A DNA stretch of 51,931 nt from an uncultured Eubacteriales bacterium (GCA_902786355.1 CADABZ010000015.1:1253-53183), one strand, 5' to 3'; positions 41,499 through 51,078 are shown, counted from the first letter of the stretch. A program made the numbers and translations. The notes: generated by a model from the letters alone, not told the origin.

Positions 41499-43814
41499 CT
41501 AATAGAATTCGTCCCAGTGATATCTTCGCCTTCCACGTGTTCCGTTATAGCATTCGGCGCATATTCCGAATGGATAGTTCCATTTCAGTTTTCTGCCGCA
41601 ATACTTGCAGGTTTTGAATGGCAGTCTGGATGTCTTCAGTATTTCCGCTATGATTTCAGACAGTTCTTTTTTATATATCAGGACAGTCTCAGACTCCGCC
41701 TTGTCGCCGAATTTCTCTATAAATGCATACGCCAGATCGTATATCCTGTACAGTTTCTCCGCTTCTGTCAGTGTCATGGCTTTATCCGGAAGTTCCAGCT
41801 TCATTCCATCAAGCTTAACAGGATGACCGGATATGACAGTCGCTGCCAGACGGTTCCAGAGCAATCTTAATTCCTTATCCTCTTCATCGAACGGGATCGT
41901 TATCAGCCGGTATATAAGTCTCTTGTCATCCGTTCTGTCTTCAAGATAAGTGCAGAGCTTATACTCATGTTCGAGAGCTGAGATTATATACCCATCAGGC
42001 GGCTCTATATTCCTCCACTCAGTTATTATCCCCGACAGCTTACCATCTATAGTGATAAGTGACTCCGGGAAGCCTGCATACACCGCTTCGATCTGCGGTA
42101 TCTCAAGATCAACGGCAGAAGCTATGATTTCTTTGCCTTCCAGCGCGTTCCACAGGCCCTTATCATAGAGGCCACGTCTTCCTGCCCTTCCGACGATCTG
42201 CTGGATCTCAGCGGGCTTAAGGAGTCTTGTATCTGTACCGTCGAATTTGCTTATTTCCAGAAATACAAGCCTCTCTATCGGCAGATTCATCCCCATTCCT
42301 ATGGCATCTGTCGCTACAACAACATCGGTTTCTCCGTCTCTGAATCTTCTTGCTTCCTCCTGCCGGACATCATATGGCAGATTTCCGTAAATCACGCTGC
42401 ACCTGATCCCCATCGCTCTGAGTTCGCCTGCGACAGCATGCACGTTCCGCCTTGAAAACACTATGAACGCATCATGCTTATGTATATGCTCTTTGAACAG
42501 CTTGAACTTTGACTTATCCATGACAAGAGGCGTCTGTCTCATATGACGGATGATCTCATATGAATCGCCGCATTCTTCTATCAGGTCTGTTATGATCTTC
42601 TCTGCATACGGGGCGATGCATACATGTATCTCGTCGGCTCTGAGGCCGAGAATTGCTGTTGTCCAGGCCCAGCCGCGCTCTTTGTCAGCCACCATCTGTG
42701 CTTCGTCGATCACAGCTATATCATATCTTTCGGATTCATCTGCCATCTCGATAGTAGACGCCTGTATACATGCACCGGGTACCAGCTGATGCTCTTCTCC
42801 CGTGTAAAGCGAGCACGGGTATCCCTGCTCATTCAGTTTCTGATACTGTTCGAACGCCAGTAAGCGCAGTGGTCCGAGATATATTCCGTGTTCCGCTTTC
42901 TTCAGTCTTTCGACCGAGTCATAGGTTTTGCCTGAATTGGTAGGACCGATATGAATGATGAATCTGCGTTCCATATTCCTTGCTTCCAGGAAAAGATCCG
43001 GCATTCTGTCCGGAACGTGGTCGAGCACCTCTGCCCGCAGCATTCTGCGCGCCTGAAAGCTTCTCTTAAGATACTTGTTGCGGCTCACGAGGCCAAACAG
43101 TCTCTGTCCGCTGAAATGCTTCCGTATCTCCTCGAAGAGCATTTCTCCGCTGAAATACAATTCTCCATTCCAGACATCTGCCAGTTCAACAACTTTAAGA
43201 TCGGCTATTTCACGATGTTTATCCAGGATAGCAGATGCATACAGCGTACCTGTATTAACTTCATCAATTCCTGCAAAATGGAGGAATTCGTATTCATCCA
43301 TATCTGCTATCCATGCTTCAAAATCTTCATAGTTATCAGGGCTGACTGGCTCATAACCGATCCTGAGCCTGTCATTGAGGAGATGGTATTTAAGATTTCT
43401 TATGATCTCCGCCCGGACACTTCCCTTTACTTCAGAAATAAGATCGTCGATATCATATTTCTTCAGGAACATCTTTTCTTTCTTCGCTGTATATTTACGC
43501 GCAGCAGAAATGATCCTTCTGGTGCAGTTGTCCGCAACCGCATCAAAAGCTTCTTCATCTTCCTTATATCTGGCAACAAGAAGACTTCCGGGCTGCATAT
43601 TGTTCGTGATGCAGTCCTGGTAAAGTACATTCTTCGACAGCGCCTTTGTCAGGGCTTCCCGGAACTCTTCTGATTTCTGCAGTTCCTCGATTTCCTGTTT
43701 TCTCGGCACGCCCTTTACATGTACATGCATTTTGCCAGTCAGACTATCTGTGGTCTGACTGCGGATTTTTTCTTCCAGCTCCCTTGCCAGTAATCTGAGT
43801 CCATGTTCATTCAT
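41499..43814 (-). CDS. Suv3-like DExH RNA helicase
   Basis: A 771-residue superfamily 2 helicase closest in motifs to Suv3, the helicase of the mitochondrial RNA degradosome. Motif I is HIGPTNSGKTYDSVE (about 290), motif II DIAVIDEAQMVAD, motif III like CIAPYAEK, motif V VVVATDAIGMGMNLPIE and motif VI QQIVGRAGRRG. A long N-terminal region (about 1-275) and a C-terminal zinc ribbon (CKYCGRKLKWN ... CAEC) flank the core. It probably unwinds RNA. No RNase partner is adjacent. Confidence 0.88.
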   Translation of the reverse strand: MNEHGLRLLARELEEKIRSQTTDSLTGKMHVHVKGVPRKQEIEELQKSEEFREALTKALSKNVLYQDCITNNMQPGSLLVARYKEDEEAFDAVADNCTRRIISAARKYTAKKEKMFLKKYDIDDLISEVKGSVRAEIIRNLKYHLLNDRLRIGYEPVSPDNYEDFEAWIADMDEYEFLHFAGIDEVNTGTLYASAILDKHREIADLKVVELADVWNGELYFSGEMLFEEIRKHFSGQRLFGLVSRNKYLKRSFQARRMLRAEVLDHVPDRMPDLFLEARNMERRFIIHIGPTNSGKTYDSVERLKKAEHGIYLGPLRLLAFEQYQKLNEQGYPCSLYTGEEHQLVPGACIQASTIEMADESERYDIAVIDEAQMVADKERGWAWTTAILGLRADEIHVCIAPYAEKIITDLIEECGDSYEIIRHMRQTPLVMDKSKFKLFKEHIHKHDAFIVFSRRNVHAVAGELRAMGIRCSVIYGNLPYDVRQEEARRFRDGETDVVVATDAIGMGMNLPIERLVFLEISKFDGTDTRLLKPAEIQQIVGRAGRRGLYDKGLWNALEGKEIIASAVDLEIPQIEAVYAGFPESLITIDGKLSGIITEWRNIEPPDGYIISALEHEYKLCTYLEDRTDDKRLIYRLITIPFDEEDKELRLLWNRLAATVISGHPVKLDGMKLELPDKAMTLTEAEKLYRIYDLAYAFIEKFGDKAESETVLIYKKELSEIIAEILKTSRLPFKTCKYCGRKLKWNYPFGICAECYNGTRGRRRYHWDEFY

Positions 43815-43983
43815 ATTACAATTGTAGCTGTATTCTCCCGTACATCAGATATCGCATATGCAGAGAAACAGACCTGCAAGCCTATAGATTCCATGTGCCT
43901 CTTCCCTCTCTTCAACTGTTTAACATGTATATATCTCTTAGTAACAATCATATCTTTCTGTGCAATGGATTTGAACCGCTTTA

Positions 43984-44014
43984 ACAAAAAACGACTGTAT
44001 ATTTCAACAGTCGT
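43984..44014 (-). terminator. Terminator of efflux locus
   Basis: ACGACTGT (43991-43998) pairs with ACAGTCGT (44007-44014). On the minus strand the stem is followed by TTTTTTG. It lies 13 bp after the ABC ATPase stop. Confidence 0.8.
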
Positions 44015-44026
44015 CTCCGGCGGACA

Positions 44027-44717
44027 TTACCACCCCATTTCTTCGAGCCATCTAATGGTCTTTTGCTCCCGTTCCCTATTGTCATTCTGTACATTCTTAC
44101 CGAGTTTCAGTTCTCCTCTGATTTCTCCATCCAGTATGTACAGAATTCTCTCACACATGGAAGCGATCCTGCTGTCATGTGTGACCATCAGTATCGTTGT
44201 TCCATCTCTGTTGATTTTCAGAAATGACTCTATTACTTCTGTAGCTGCTGTCTGTGCGGCATATGCAAGCCCTCTGAAGCTGCCCGCCGGACACTTCGGA
44301 TACCTTCCGCTCCGCCAGATCGCCGATATGGAATCCTTCCATGAGCTCCATTGCCTTTTCGCAGTATTCCTTTTTGCGCTTCCTGTCCGCATGGACTGCA
44401 GGCAATACTATATTGTCTATTATGTTCAGATTTTCCAGCACATTCATATTCTGAAAAACGAAGCCCATTCTCTTCAGTCTCAGTTCGGCTTTCTCATCCT
44501 CATTAAGCCCGGTGATCAACGTATCACCCAGCATCACCTCTCCGGTGTCCGGATCGTCCATCCCTGATACATTATACAGAAGTGTGGATTTTCCTGATCC
44601 GGACGGTCCCATGACAGCGACCATCTCACCTTCTCTGATCTCAAAGCTTATGTCTCTCAGGATATCCGCCTTACCCAGTTGTTTTACTTTCAGCAATTCT
44701 TTCATTTCGGTCACCAT
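44027..44717 (-). pseudogene. ABC-transporter ATPase with Walker B deleted
   Basis: The first frame (from 44717, MVTEMKELLK) has Walker A GPSGSGKSTLLY, the Q-loop GFVFQNMNVLE and the signature VSGGQLQRACICR. It then leaves the family reading and continues as TDSSYRSNRVISEN, ending at 44175. The second frame, to 44027, resumes with TEVIESFLKINRDGTTILM, then VTHDSRIASMCERI. About 20 codons that would hold the Walker B and the ADEPTGALD stretch are missing at about 44250, with a frameshift. The ATPase should be dead unless recoding occurs. It belongs to the MacB/LolD group and follows the FtsX permease by 14 bp. Confidence 0.82.
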
Positions 44718-44730
44718 TTTCCCCGTGTAA

Positions 44731-47010
44731 TCACTTTGATCTTCCTGCCCTGAGGCATTCCCATGCATGAATTCTTTTAACTTCCGTCAGACTTAAAGTC
44801 GTTGCGAACATGGCAGACGCTGCTGTCATAGCCGGAGCCGCCGCAAACACTGTCAGCGGATCGATGATAAAGCGGAAGCTGTATGCTCCCATGGACCTGA
44901 GAAGCAGTGCCGCCAGGCTCTGCCCCGGAATGATCCCGGCAAACACTCCCAGCACTATACCCGGCAGTATATAAGTCAAAGTCTTCTTCAGATACTCCAT
45001 GCGGATATCTGAAGACGTAAAGCCCAGTGCTTTCTTTAGAGAAATGTCATTGCGTTCTCTCCAGATCACCAGCCGTATCAGCAGAAGCATCACGATAAAC
45101 AGTACAAAGCACGCCATGACAGCAGAGACGGTAGCTGCCTTTGAGATATTTCTTATTGTCTGGCCATAGGTCCCCTTCAGGTAGTCTGCGATCAGAGTGA
45201 CCTTGACGCCGTTTTCGAAGGACGCATATCTGTCCTGATATTCCTTAGCCCATTCTCCGGCAAGGTGCTCATCTGCAAGTGACAGATAGATGATGCTCCA
45301 CATTACCGGCGTTGCATCATCCGGATCTCCCATGCAGGCCTTAGCTGTTTTGCCTCCGTTAGTGATGTCTGAATAGATCCCGCATACACTGCAGGCTTTC
45401 TCTTCTGCAGTGCCGTCCTTCATTTCCCTGCAGACTGTAATTGTATCTCCCGGCTTCACGCCCATCTCTTCAGCGTTGAGGACCGACAAAGCTATCTCTC
45501 TGTCGTTTTCAGGATACCTGCCTTCCGTGTATCTCACAGGGAATTTGCTGTGATCTCCGTTTTCGATCATCAGATTATACGACGACCCATCCGCGAGGAT
45601 AGTCCTGTATGAGCCTGTTTCCATCAGCACATAATCACGGACTCTGTTGTCATGCCCTATGTCTTCAGTCACTTCACCGGCGATCTTTCTGACATTCCCG
45701 GTCTGTCTTATATCGATACGGATATGGCTCTCGCCTATCCCCATATATGTGACGAATTCAGGCGCCTCTATAGTGCTCTTCATATTCTGCGGCACAAGTA
45801 TCATGAACACCGCCGCTGCAGTGATGACCATTGCAGGCAGCCAGAGATTCTTCTTTTTCCCGAAACTTCCTCTCCCGTAAAGTGCGTCAGCCGCAGATAT
45901 TCTGTCTGTCCTGCGGAGCGTTCTGTGTACCGACAGCAGGATCACCGCTTCAGCCGCAAGCGCTCCGAGTATCATAAGTGCATATATCAGTCCGATGTTT
46001 CCGGCATTCCCGTAAAGCTCTCTCATCTGCGCGCCTACCGGTCCTGATATGATCATTGCTGCGATAACACCGGTCATGCCGCCGGCCGCAGACAGGATAA
46101 GGTACTTTGACATATAGAGCTTCCTTATGTCACGCCTTGAAATCCCCACCGCTTTCAGCATTCCTATTCCGGTTTTATCCTTCTCAAGCTGAGTCAGGAT
46201 AATGTATCTGATACACAGTATCGAGATAAGCAGTACTACAACGCTTACAAGCAGTATTACAAGTATCATCATGCCATCTGAAAGCGCATTCATCATCCGG
46301 ATAAGAGGATACGTGATCGTAGGGCCGTTGTCCGGAAGCCCCGCATCCTTATAGGCTGTAGCGAATGCATTGATGTCACTGCCATCCTTAAGCCTGAACT
46401 CTATCAGGTATTCCTCGCTGCCGAGTGTCCTGATCCTTTGATAGTCCGGCTCGCTGACCAGGAACCGCTTGGAGGAAGCCATCATCGAATTCATCTGTGA
46501 ATCGCGCAGAAATCCCGCGGCAATCAGCTCTTCCGTTCCGATCTTCATCACATCTCCGGCTTTTATCCTGTACTCCTTCCTGTAGCATACCGGCACGTAC
46601 ACCTCTCCTTCAGAGGGGTAAATCACTTTATTATCTGCATCTACGAGGTAGTCAAACAGGCTGCTCTGGCAGCTGAGCCCGTTATCCTGCATATTGTTCT
46701 CAAAAGACTCATTCCCAATAGATATCTGACTGTTCTGAAGATTCAGGAATGTGCAGACCTGCATCGCTTCTACGTCTTCTCTCTGATGTGTAAAGTCATT
46801 AAGCCGATCCATGTCCAGTTCTCCCGTATGCATCTGCAGGAAATCCGGCGTCTTCGCTTCAGTCATGAGAGAATCTATGGAATCAGCAAGACTTGCATAA
46901 AGAAGTATCGAAAGCCCCAGCAGCATCGCCGTTACCGCCATGAAAATGCAGGTCGCAGCCGAGACCAGCTTATTTGCTTTGATGTCATTGATTATCATTC
47001 GTCTTTCCAT
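44731..47010 (-). CDS. FtsX-type ABC-transporter permease
   Basis: A 759-residue double FtsX-domain permease; the start at 47010 follows AGGTGA. Layout: an N-terminal helix (about 15-45), a large outside domain (about 50-240), three helices (about 245-270, 290-320, 335-360), a fourth (about 390-410), a second outside domain (about 420-625), and three final helices (about 635-660, 690-715 and 720-745). LEKDKTGIGMLKAVGISRRDI and KKALGFTSSDIRMEYLKKTL are the coupling loops. It is intact while its ATPase gene is broken, so export is unlikely unless another ATPase serves it. Its start overlaps the MFS gene. Confidence 0.88.
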   Translation of the reverse strand: MERRMIINDIKANKLVSAATCIFMAVTAMLLGLSILLYASLADSIDSLMTEAKTPDFLQMHTGELDMDRLNDFTHQREDVEAMQVCTFLNLQNSQISIGNESFENNMQDNGLSCQSSLFDYLVDADNKVIYPSEGEVYVPVCYRKEYRIKAGDVMKIGTEELIAAGFLRDSQMNSMMASSKRFLVSEPDYQRIRTLGSEEYLIEFRLKDGSDINAFATAYKDAGLPDNGPTITYPLIRMMNALSDGMMILVILLVSVVVLLISILCIRYIILTQLEKDKTGIGMLKAVGISRRDIRKLYMSKYLILSAAGGMTGVIAAMIISGPVGAQMRELYGNAGNIGLIYALMILGALAAEAVILLSVHRTLRRTDRISAADALYGRGSFGKKKNLWLPAMVITAAAVFMILVPQNMKSTIEAPEFVTYMGIGESHIRIDIRQTGNVRKIAGEVTEDIGHDNRVRDYVLMETGSYRTILADGSSYNLMIENGDHSKFPVRYTEGRYPENDREIALSVLNAEEMGVKPGDTITVCREMKDGTAEEKACSVCGIYSDITNGGKTAKACMGDPDDATPVMWSIIYLSLADEHLAGEWAKEYQDRYASFENGVKVTLIADYLKGTYGQTIRNISKAATVSAVMACFVLFIVMLLLIRLVIWRERNDISLKKALGFTSSDIRMEYLKKTLTYILPGIVLGVFAGIIPGQSLAALLLRSMGAYSFRFIIDPLTVFAAAPAMTAASAMFATTLSLTEVKRIHAWECLRAGRSK

Positions 47011-48253
47011 ACGTTTCACCTGCACTTTGCTCTTCCAGTTTTCTTACATCCTTTGACCGGTACAATGCTGCCGCGGCCGCTGCGAGCAAAGCTCCCGAGA
47101 CCATGATCACTGCAGCTGCTCCCCGGCCTACGCCGATGTGACATGCAGTCGCAGCATTATCGGCAAGGATCCCTGCCGTCCCATATGCCACTATATAACC
47201 TATCTGAGACAGGAAGCTGATCAGCCCCCATGCTCTTCCCTGTTTACCGGCATCTATATTGGTCCTGACCAGATAGTCGAGACAGTTATTCGCAAACGGC
47301 AGCATGAAGAAGAACATGAATCCGAAACTGCAGATCATAAGAATGTTCTCCTTAAGGCCAAATCCGACCATAGACAGGCCCGCAAGCACAAGTGATATGC
47401 TGAGAGTCCCCGTAAAGTTTTTCTTCAGTCCGCGGGCCCCTATTATCACACTTGATACCAGCATTCCGCACGCACATATGGTCTCAGCTATCCCGAGCAC
47501 TTTGCTGCTCTGAAAATCGAGTATCATCGGTTCCGCCAGTATCTGCATCGCGCCCATAAAGCATGTCATTACGGATGAGACGATGATCAGTATCATCACA
47601 CCGCGCTTCTCATTTATCGCCGCCCAGCCTTCCCTGAAGCTTTCGAGAAAAGACGCTTCTGCATCTGCAGGCTTTGCGGATATTCCTTTGCGGACCACTG
47701 CCGTGCATATTACCGTCAGGAAAAATGTGCCGATATCGATCACCAGAAGGAGCTTCACGTCACTCACGGTCAGCAGCATGCCTGCTATGAGCGGTGATAT
47801 AAGATATCTTGCGCTGCCGGCGATGCTCACCATGCCGCCCGCTCTCGAGTATTCCTCCTTTGTCAGGAGGTCTGTAACCGTCGCTCTGTAGGAAGGCTCG
47901 AGAAGCGATGAGAACACTGAGCTTATGAATACACCTATGCATATCTGATGCAGCTTTGCCTCGCCTGAAAGCATGCATATCAGGATATATACAAGCCCGA
48001 GTGCTGACAGCCCGTCGCCGGCCATCATGAGGATCCTGCGGTCATACCGATCAGCCAGAACTCCCGCAGGCGCGCTCAGGAGCAGTACCGGCAGGAATGC
48101 CAGCAGAGCCACAAGCGCCATGTCAGCGGCGCTTCCTGTCTCCCGGAATACATATACGCCAAGGCCAAAACTAGTAAGTCCCGAGCCTATTGCTGACACA
48201 AGTTCTCCGCTCCAGAGAAGCAGAAATCTATTGTAATTTGATCGTTGTTTCAT
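46985..48253 (-). CDS. MFS-family efflux transporter
   Basis: A 422-residue major facilitator with 12 predicted helices. The N-terminal half has FLLLWSGELVSAIGSGLTS and PAGVLADRYDRRILMMAGD, the loop 2-3 motif. It resembles the enterobactin/macrolide exporter type. Its end overlaps the FtsX permease start by 26 bp. TetR operator 1 lies 57 bp upstream. A multidrug role is inferred. Confidence 0.88.
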   Translation of the reverse strand: MKQRSNYNRFLLLWSGELVSAIGSGLTSFGLGVYVFRETGSAADMALVALLAFLPVLLLSAPAGVLADRYDRRILMMAGDGLSALGLVYILICMLSGEAKLHQICIGVFISSVFSSLLEPSYRATVTDLLTKEEYSRAGGMVSIAGSARYLISPLIAGMLLTVSDVKLLLVIDIGTFFLTVICTAVVRKGISAKPADAEASFLESFREGWAAINEKRGVMILIIVSSVMTCFMGAMQILAEPMILDFQSSKVLGIAETICACGMLVSSVIIGARGLKKNFTGTLSISLVLAGLSMVGFGLKENILMICSFGFMFFFMLPFANNCLDYLVRTNIDAGKQGRAWGLISFLSQIGYIVAYGTAGILADNAATACHIGVGRGAAAVIMVSGALLAAAAAALYRSKDVRKLEEQSAGETYGKTNDNQ

Positions 48254-48309
48254 TTTTTCTCTCTTCTTCTGTTGGTAAAATTCTTATGTCCGACTATCTC
48301 AATGCGACA

Positions 48310-48326
48310 ACCGACAGGTTGTCGGT
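48310..48326. promoter_or_regulatory. TetR operator 1, before the MFS gene
   Basis: ACCGACAGGTTGTCGGT is a 17-bp inverted repeat. It matches the core of the perfect palindrome before the TetR gene at all but two central bases. It lies 57 bp before the MFS start. Confidence 0.75.
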
Positions 48327-48381
48327 ATGATGGTCCAATATATGGGACCCGCCATAGACTAAGGCAAGTCCCTTTTGAGTA

Positions 48382-49008
48382 TTATCTGTTCAAGATATTC
48401 ATGATCGCAGGTGCCAGACTACCCTCTTCTGCACCAAGTATCCGTTCAACATGGCAGATAAAAGCCTGACCTTTGTGTACAAGCTCCTCCTCAGTCAGCC
48501 CGGCAAGTGCATCGAATGCAATATTCGAATAGATCAGGATCATCTCTGCAGCTTCATCAGGGTATTTCGAATCAAAAACACCCGTCTCGTTTCCCTCCCT
48601 GATAAGCTCTGATATCAGCGGGACCACTCCGCTGATCAGGCGCTCCTGCATTTTATGATGGAGCAAAGCATTCTGAGGTTTATGAATCTGTTCAAACACC
48701 TCAGGACCGGCTCCGTCGTTTATATCAAGCGCGATTATCGCTCCTGTCAGTCTGTCCAGAAGCGGGTGGCTCCTATCTGAAACAACAGCTTTTGATCTGG
48801 CGATCGCATCACGGGTCATCCTCTCGACCAGAGCATCAAGTATCTCCTCTTTGGATCCGAAGTGATGATAAAGCGTGCCGCGGGCTATGCCGATCCTTTT
48901 GATAATGTCATTTGTGCTGGCATTATCAAAGCCTTTCTCGGCAAACAGCTGCTCTGCCACATCAAGTATTTCGTTTTTTCTTTCTTCTGCTGTTTTTACG
49001 ATCCTCAT
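48382..49008 (-). CDS. TetR-family regulator
   Basis: A 208-residue TetR repressor; the start at 49008 follows AAAGGA, and an earlier frame would begin inside the operator. The helix-turn-helix is FDNASTNDIIKRIGIARGTL then YHHFGSKEEILDALVERM (about 27-64). The remaining ligand domain is typical in size. Two matching operators (one before itself, one before the MFS gene) indicate self-regulation and control of the efflux operon. Confidence 0.92.
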   Translation of the reverse strand: MRIVKTAEERKNEILDVAEQLFAEKGFDNASTNDIIKRIGIARGTLYHHFGSKEEILDALVERMTRDAIARSKAVVSDRSHPLLDRLTGAIIALDINDGAGPEVFEQIHKPQNALLHHKMQERLISGVVPLISELIREGNETGVFDSKYPDEAAEMILIYSNIAFDALAGLTEEELVHKGQAFICHVERILGAEEGSLAPAIMNILNR

Positions 49009-49027
49009 CTTTGCAGTCCTTTTATAA

Positions 49028-49056
49028 AAGCTTACCGACAACTTGTCGGTAAGCTT
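49028..49056. promoter_or_regulatory. TetR operator 2, before the TetR gene
   Basis: A perfect 29-bp palindrome centred on 49042 with core ACCGACAACTTGTCGGT, flanked by AAGCTT on each side. It lies 20 bp before the TetR start, near a TTATAA that may be the -10, so binding would block transcription. Confidence 0.8.
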
Positions 49057-49104
49057 AAGATAACATACTGTTTTTTGCTTGTCAAGAAACTGTTCCGACC
49101 AGGC

Positions 49105-49734
49105 TTAGCCAAAGATCTGGTCTGGCAGTTTCAGCTTCTCCTTTGTGGGGAAGTTCTTGTCGAACTCTTCTACATCAGCATCATCCACATAATATGCCTG
49201 CGGGGTCTGATACACTCCTATGACTTCATCCAGATATCCCGGTATCAGTTCTTTGCACAGGAAGAATGAATCATCTGCGTCTTCCGGCAAATCATGGTAG
49301 CGTATACCAAATTTTCGTGCATAGTCAAAACCACTCTTACCGTAGAAGTCTATGTTGCCTTCGAACAGAACCGCACCGAATCCCATCTCCGCAGCTTTTT
49401 CAAGGGAATAGTCAAGCAACAGCTTGCCGTATCCCTTCCGCTTCAGCTCAGGCGCGATGCATATAGGTCCCATCGTCAAGACATCGATATCTCTGCCGTC
49501 ATCCGCATTGATAACAGTCCTCACAAAGACATTCTGCCCGATCAGCCTGCCGTCCTTTTCCATGACAAAATCGAGCTCCTTCACGAACGCCGGATCATCT
49601 CTCAAAACATGCAGTACATAATGCTCACTACAACCGGGCTTGTAGACATTCCAGAACGACTCCCTGACAAGCTTCTCTATTTCTCTGTATTCTACTTTCT
49701 TTTCCAAACGAATTATTATGTCATTTGTATTCAT
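49105..49734 (-). CDS. GNAT acetyltransferase (YhbS-like)
   Basis: A 209-residue GNAT. The order EIEKLVRESFWNVYKPGCSE, then VLTMGPICIAPELKRKGYG (acetyl-CoA loop), then VLFEGNIDFYGKSGFDYAR is characteristic of YhbS-like proteins. The C-terminal part (about 150-209) is an extra extension. RBS is CAGGAGG. A GC-rich hairpin lies in its leader (49780-49811). Confidence 0.88.
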   Translation of the reverse strand: MNTNDIIIRLEKKVEYREIEKLVRESFWNVYKPGCSEHYVLHVLRDDPAFVKELDFVMEKDGRLIGQNVFVRTVINADDGRDIDVLTMGPICIAPELKRKGYGKLLLDYSLEKAAEMGFGAVLFEGNIDFYGKSGFDYARKFGIRYHDLPEDADDSFFLCKELIPGYLDEVIGVYQTPQAYYVDDADVEEFDKNFPTKEKLKLPDQIFG

Positions 49735-49779
49735 TGTTTATTACCTCCTGAAAATTGTTGACTTCAATTGCTATACAGC

Positions 49780-49811
49780 GGGAGGTTTGTTTGATTGCCA
49801 GCAAACCTCCC
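49780..49811. other. Perfect 10-bp hairpin in GNAT leader
   Basis: GGGAGGTTTG (49780-49789) and CAAACCTCCC (49802-49811) pair perfectly over a 12-nt loop, 46 bp upstream of the GNAT start. The 5' arm carries an anti-Shine-Dalgarno-like CCTCC on one strand. No U-run follows on the minus strand, so it may be a terminator without a T tract, or a translation control element. Confidence 0.45.
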
Positions 49812-49870
49812 TGGTCAGCCGACACTCTCCAGTGTGTTGTGTAGTTTTCTCAAACAGCACTCTCCTTTTT

Positions 49871-49954
49871 CTATCTCTTTTTGCAAAGTATGAGTTCTCC
49901 TAACTGTCTTGCTGTCTCGTACAGGCAATCGTCAAAATCAACATAGATACGCAT
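49871..49954 (-). pseudogene. N-terminal remnant of a HAD-superfamily protein
   Basis: A 27-codon frame from ATG at 49954 to TAG: MRIYVDFDDCLYETARQLGE then LILCKKR. The DFDD(C/V)L-x-ETA motif is the start of a HAD-fold phosphatase family in Firmicutes. The rest of the gene is absent. Its ATG overlaps a TAA from another frame (TAATG). Confidence 0.5.
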
Positions 49955-50002
49955 TATTTCATGACCTCATTTTCCCAAATACCATATCCGTCAGGATATT
50001 CT

Positions 50003-50491
50003 TTATAATCTGCATTCCATCTGGACATCAAAGGGCTCCGCTGCTGCCAGTTCCTGATTGACCTCCTCTGCAGGAGTACAGCCAAGTGCCCGGTATGCCG
50101 CCTGAGACTCTTTTGAGGAATGAGCCGAAATGTACAGTTTATCTGCACCCAGCTGCCGGGCCTCTTCATAAGCCATTGAAAAGAGCTTCCGACCAATACC
50201 CTGACGCCTGTATTTCTCTGATATCTGAAAACAAACCAGCTGCACATATCTTGCCGCAGCTCCGAATATACGGTGGGAGACGGTCGCAAAACCAATAATC
50301 CGCTCATCATCGAACGCGCCAAAGCCAGTCTGGTCAAGGTTTATACGATGCACCACGTCTTCTGCAATTTCCCGGCACTGCACCTGCGACCAGTTTTCTT
50401 CATAGACATTCGGCACAAGCTTCCAATCGTTGTCTATCTTTCTCCAACACTCTGTAACAGTCTGGTGACGGACAAAATCATCATGCAGCAC
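50003..50491 (-). CDS. GNAT acetyltransferase
   Basis: A 162-residue GNAT with a short N-terminal segment, ERIIGFATVSHRIFG, the acetyl-CoA loop ISEKYRRQGIGRKLFSMAYE (about 100-119) and ISAHSSKESQAAYRALGC. The start is GTG, 8 nt after AGGAG; the next ATG is 15 nt away. It starts 3 bp after the stop of the next GNAT gene, so the two are coupled. Confidence 0.85.
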   Translation of the reverse strand: MLHDDFVRHQTVTECWRKIDNDWKLVPNVYEENWSQVQCREIAEDVVHRINLDQTGFGAFDDERIIGFATVSHRIFGAAARYVQLVCFQISEKYRRQGIGRKLFSMAYEEARQLGADKLYISAHSSKESQAAYRALGCTPAEEVNQELAAAEPFDVQMECRL

Positions 50492-50494
50492 GGA

Positions 50495-51046
50495 TCATTC
50501 TCCTGATTCGGCTAAGTCTATCCAATATCTCTCCAGATAAACACCCCGTTCTTCCAGATACACGGTCGATTCATATTTTCCGCCATTATTCAGAATCGTC
50601 CTTCTGCTTCCTTCATTACCACGAACACAGCATATCAAAATCCGGTTTATCCCAAGGCTTTTGCACTCGGGCAGGACGAGCCGGAGCATCTGCGTGGCAT
50701 AACCTTTTTTGCGCTCACTCGGACAAACCGAGTACCCGATATGCCCGGCATATTTTTCCAGAAACTCATTGAAACAGTGACGGATCTGAATGACGCCGAC
50801 CATTTTGCTGTCAGATTCACGCACATAGATATACTGTGTCGACGGAACAAGACCGGGCGGTACAGTCTCAGGACGCCTGAGCGATTCGACCTGTTCCAGC
50901 CAGTCCTGCGTCATATCAAAACGGCGTAATGATCCACAGCCGTCCATAGAACCCTCACAGGCAAGAAACTCCTTCCGGAATACCTGTATCTGTTCGTCAT
51001 ATTCCATAGAGGGTTCTATTAAAAACATTTTCTGATATTTGTTCAT
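50495..51046 (-). CDS. GNAT acetyltransferase
   Basis: A 183-residue GNAT; start 51046 (ATG) has TAGGTGA just upstream, and an in-frame GTG at 51055 is an alternative. SDSKMVGVIQIRHCFNEFLE, then the acetyl-CoA loop IGYSVCPSERKKGYATQMLR, and ICCVRGNEGSRRTILNNGGK are all present. It resembles a predicted acetyltransferase family (COG3981-like). Acceptor unknown. Confidence 0.88.
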   Translation of the reverse strand: MNKYQKMFLIEPSMEYDEQIQVFRKEFLACEGSMDGCGSLRRFDMTQDWLEQVESLRRPETVPPGLVPSTQYIYVRESDSKMVGVIQIRHCFNEFLEKYAGHIGYSVCPSERKKGYATQMLRLVLPECKSLGINRILICCVRGNEGSRRTILNNGGKYESTVYLEERGVYLERYWIDLAESGE

Positions 51047-51078
51047 CTGATTCACCTAAATAAATAGATATACACGGA

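Noticed and set aside
49954-50337. A 127-codon frame overlapping the middle GNAT gene
   Set aside because: It is a shadow: the GNAT frame has the acetyl-CoA loop and a good RBS, this frame has no family match.
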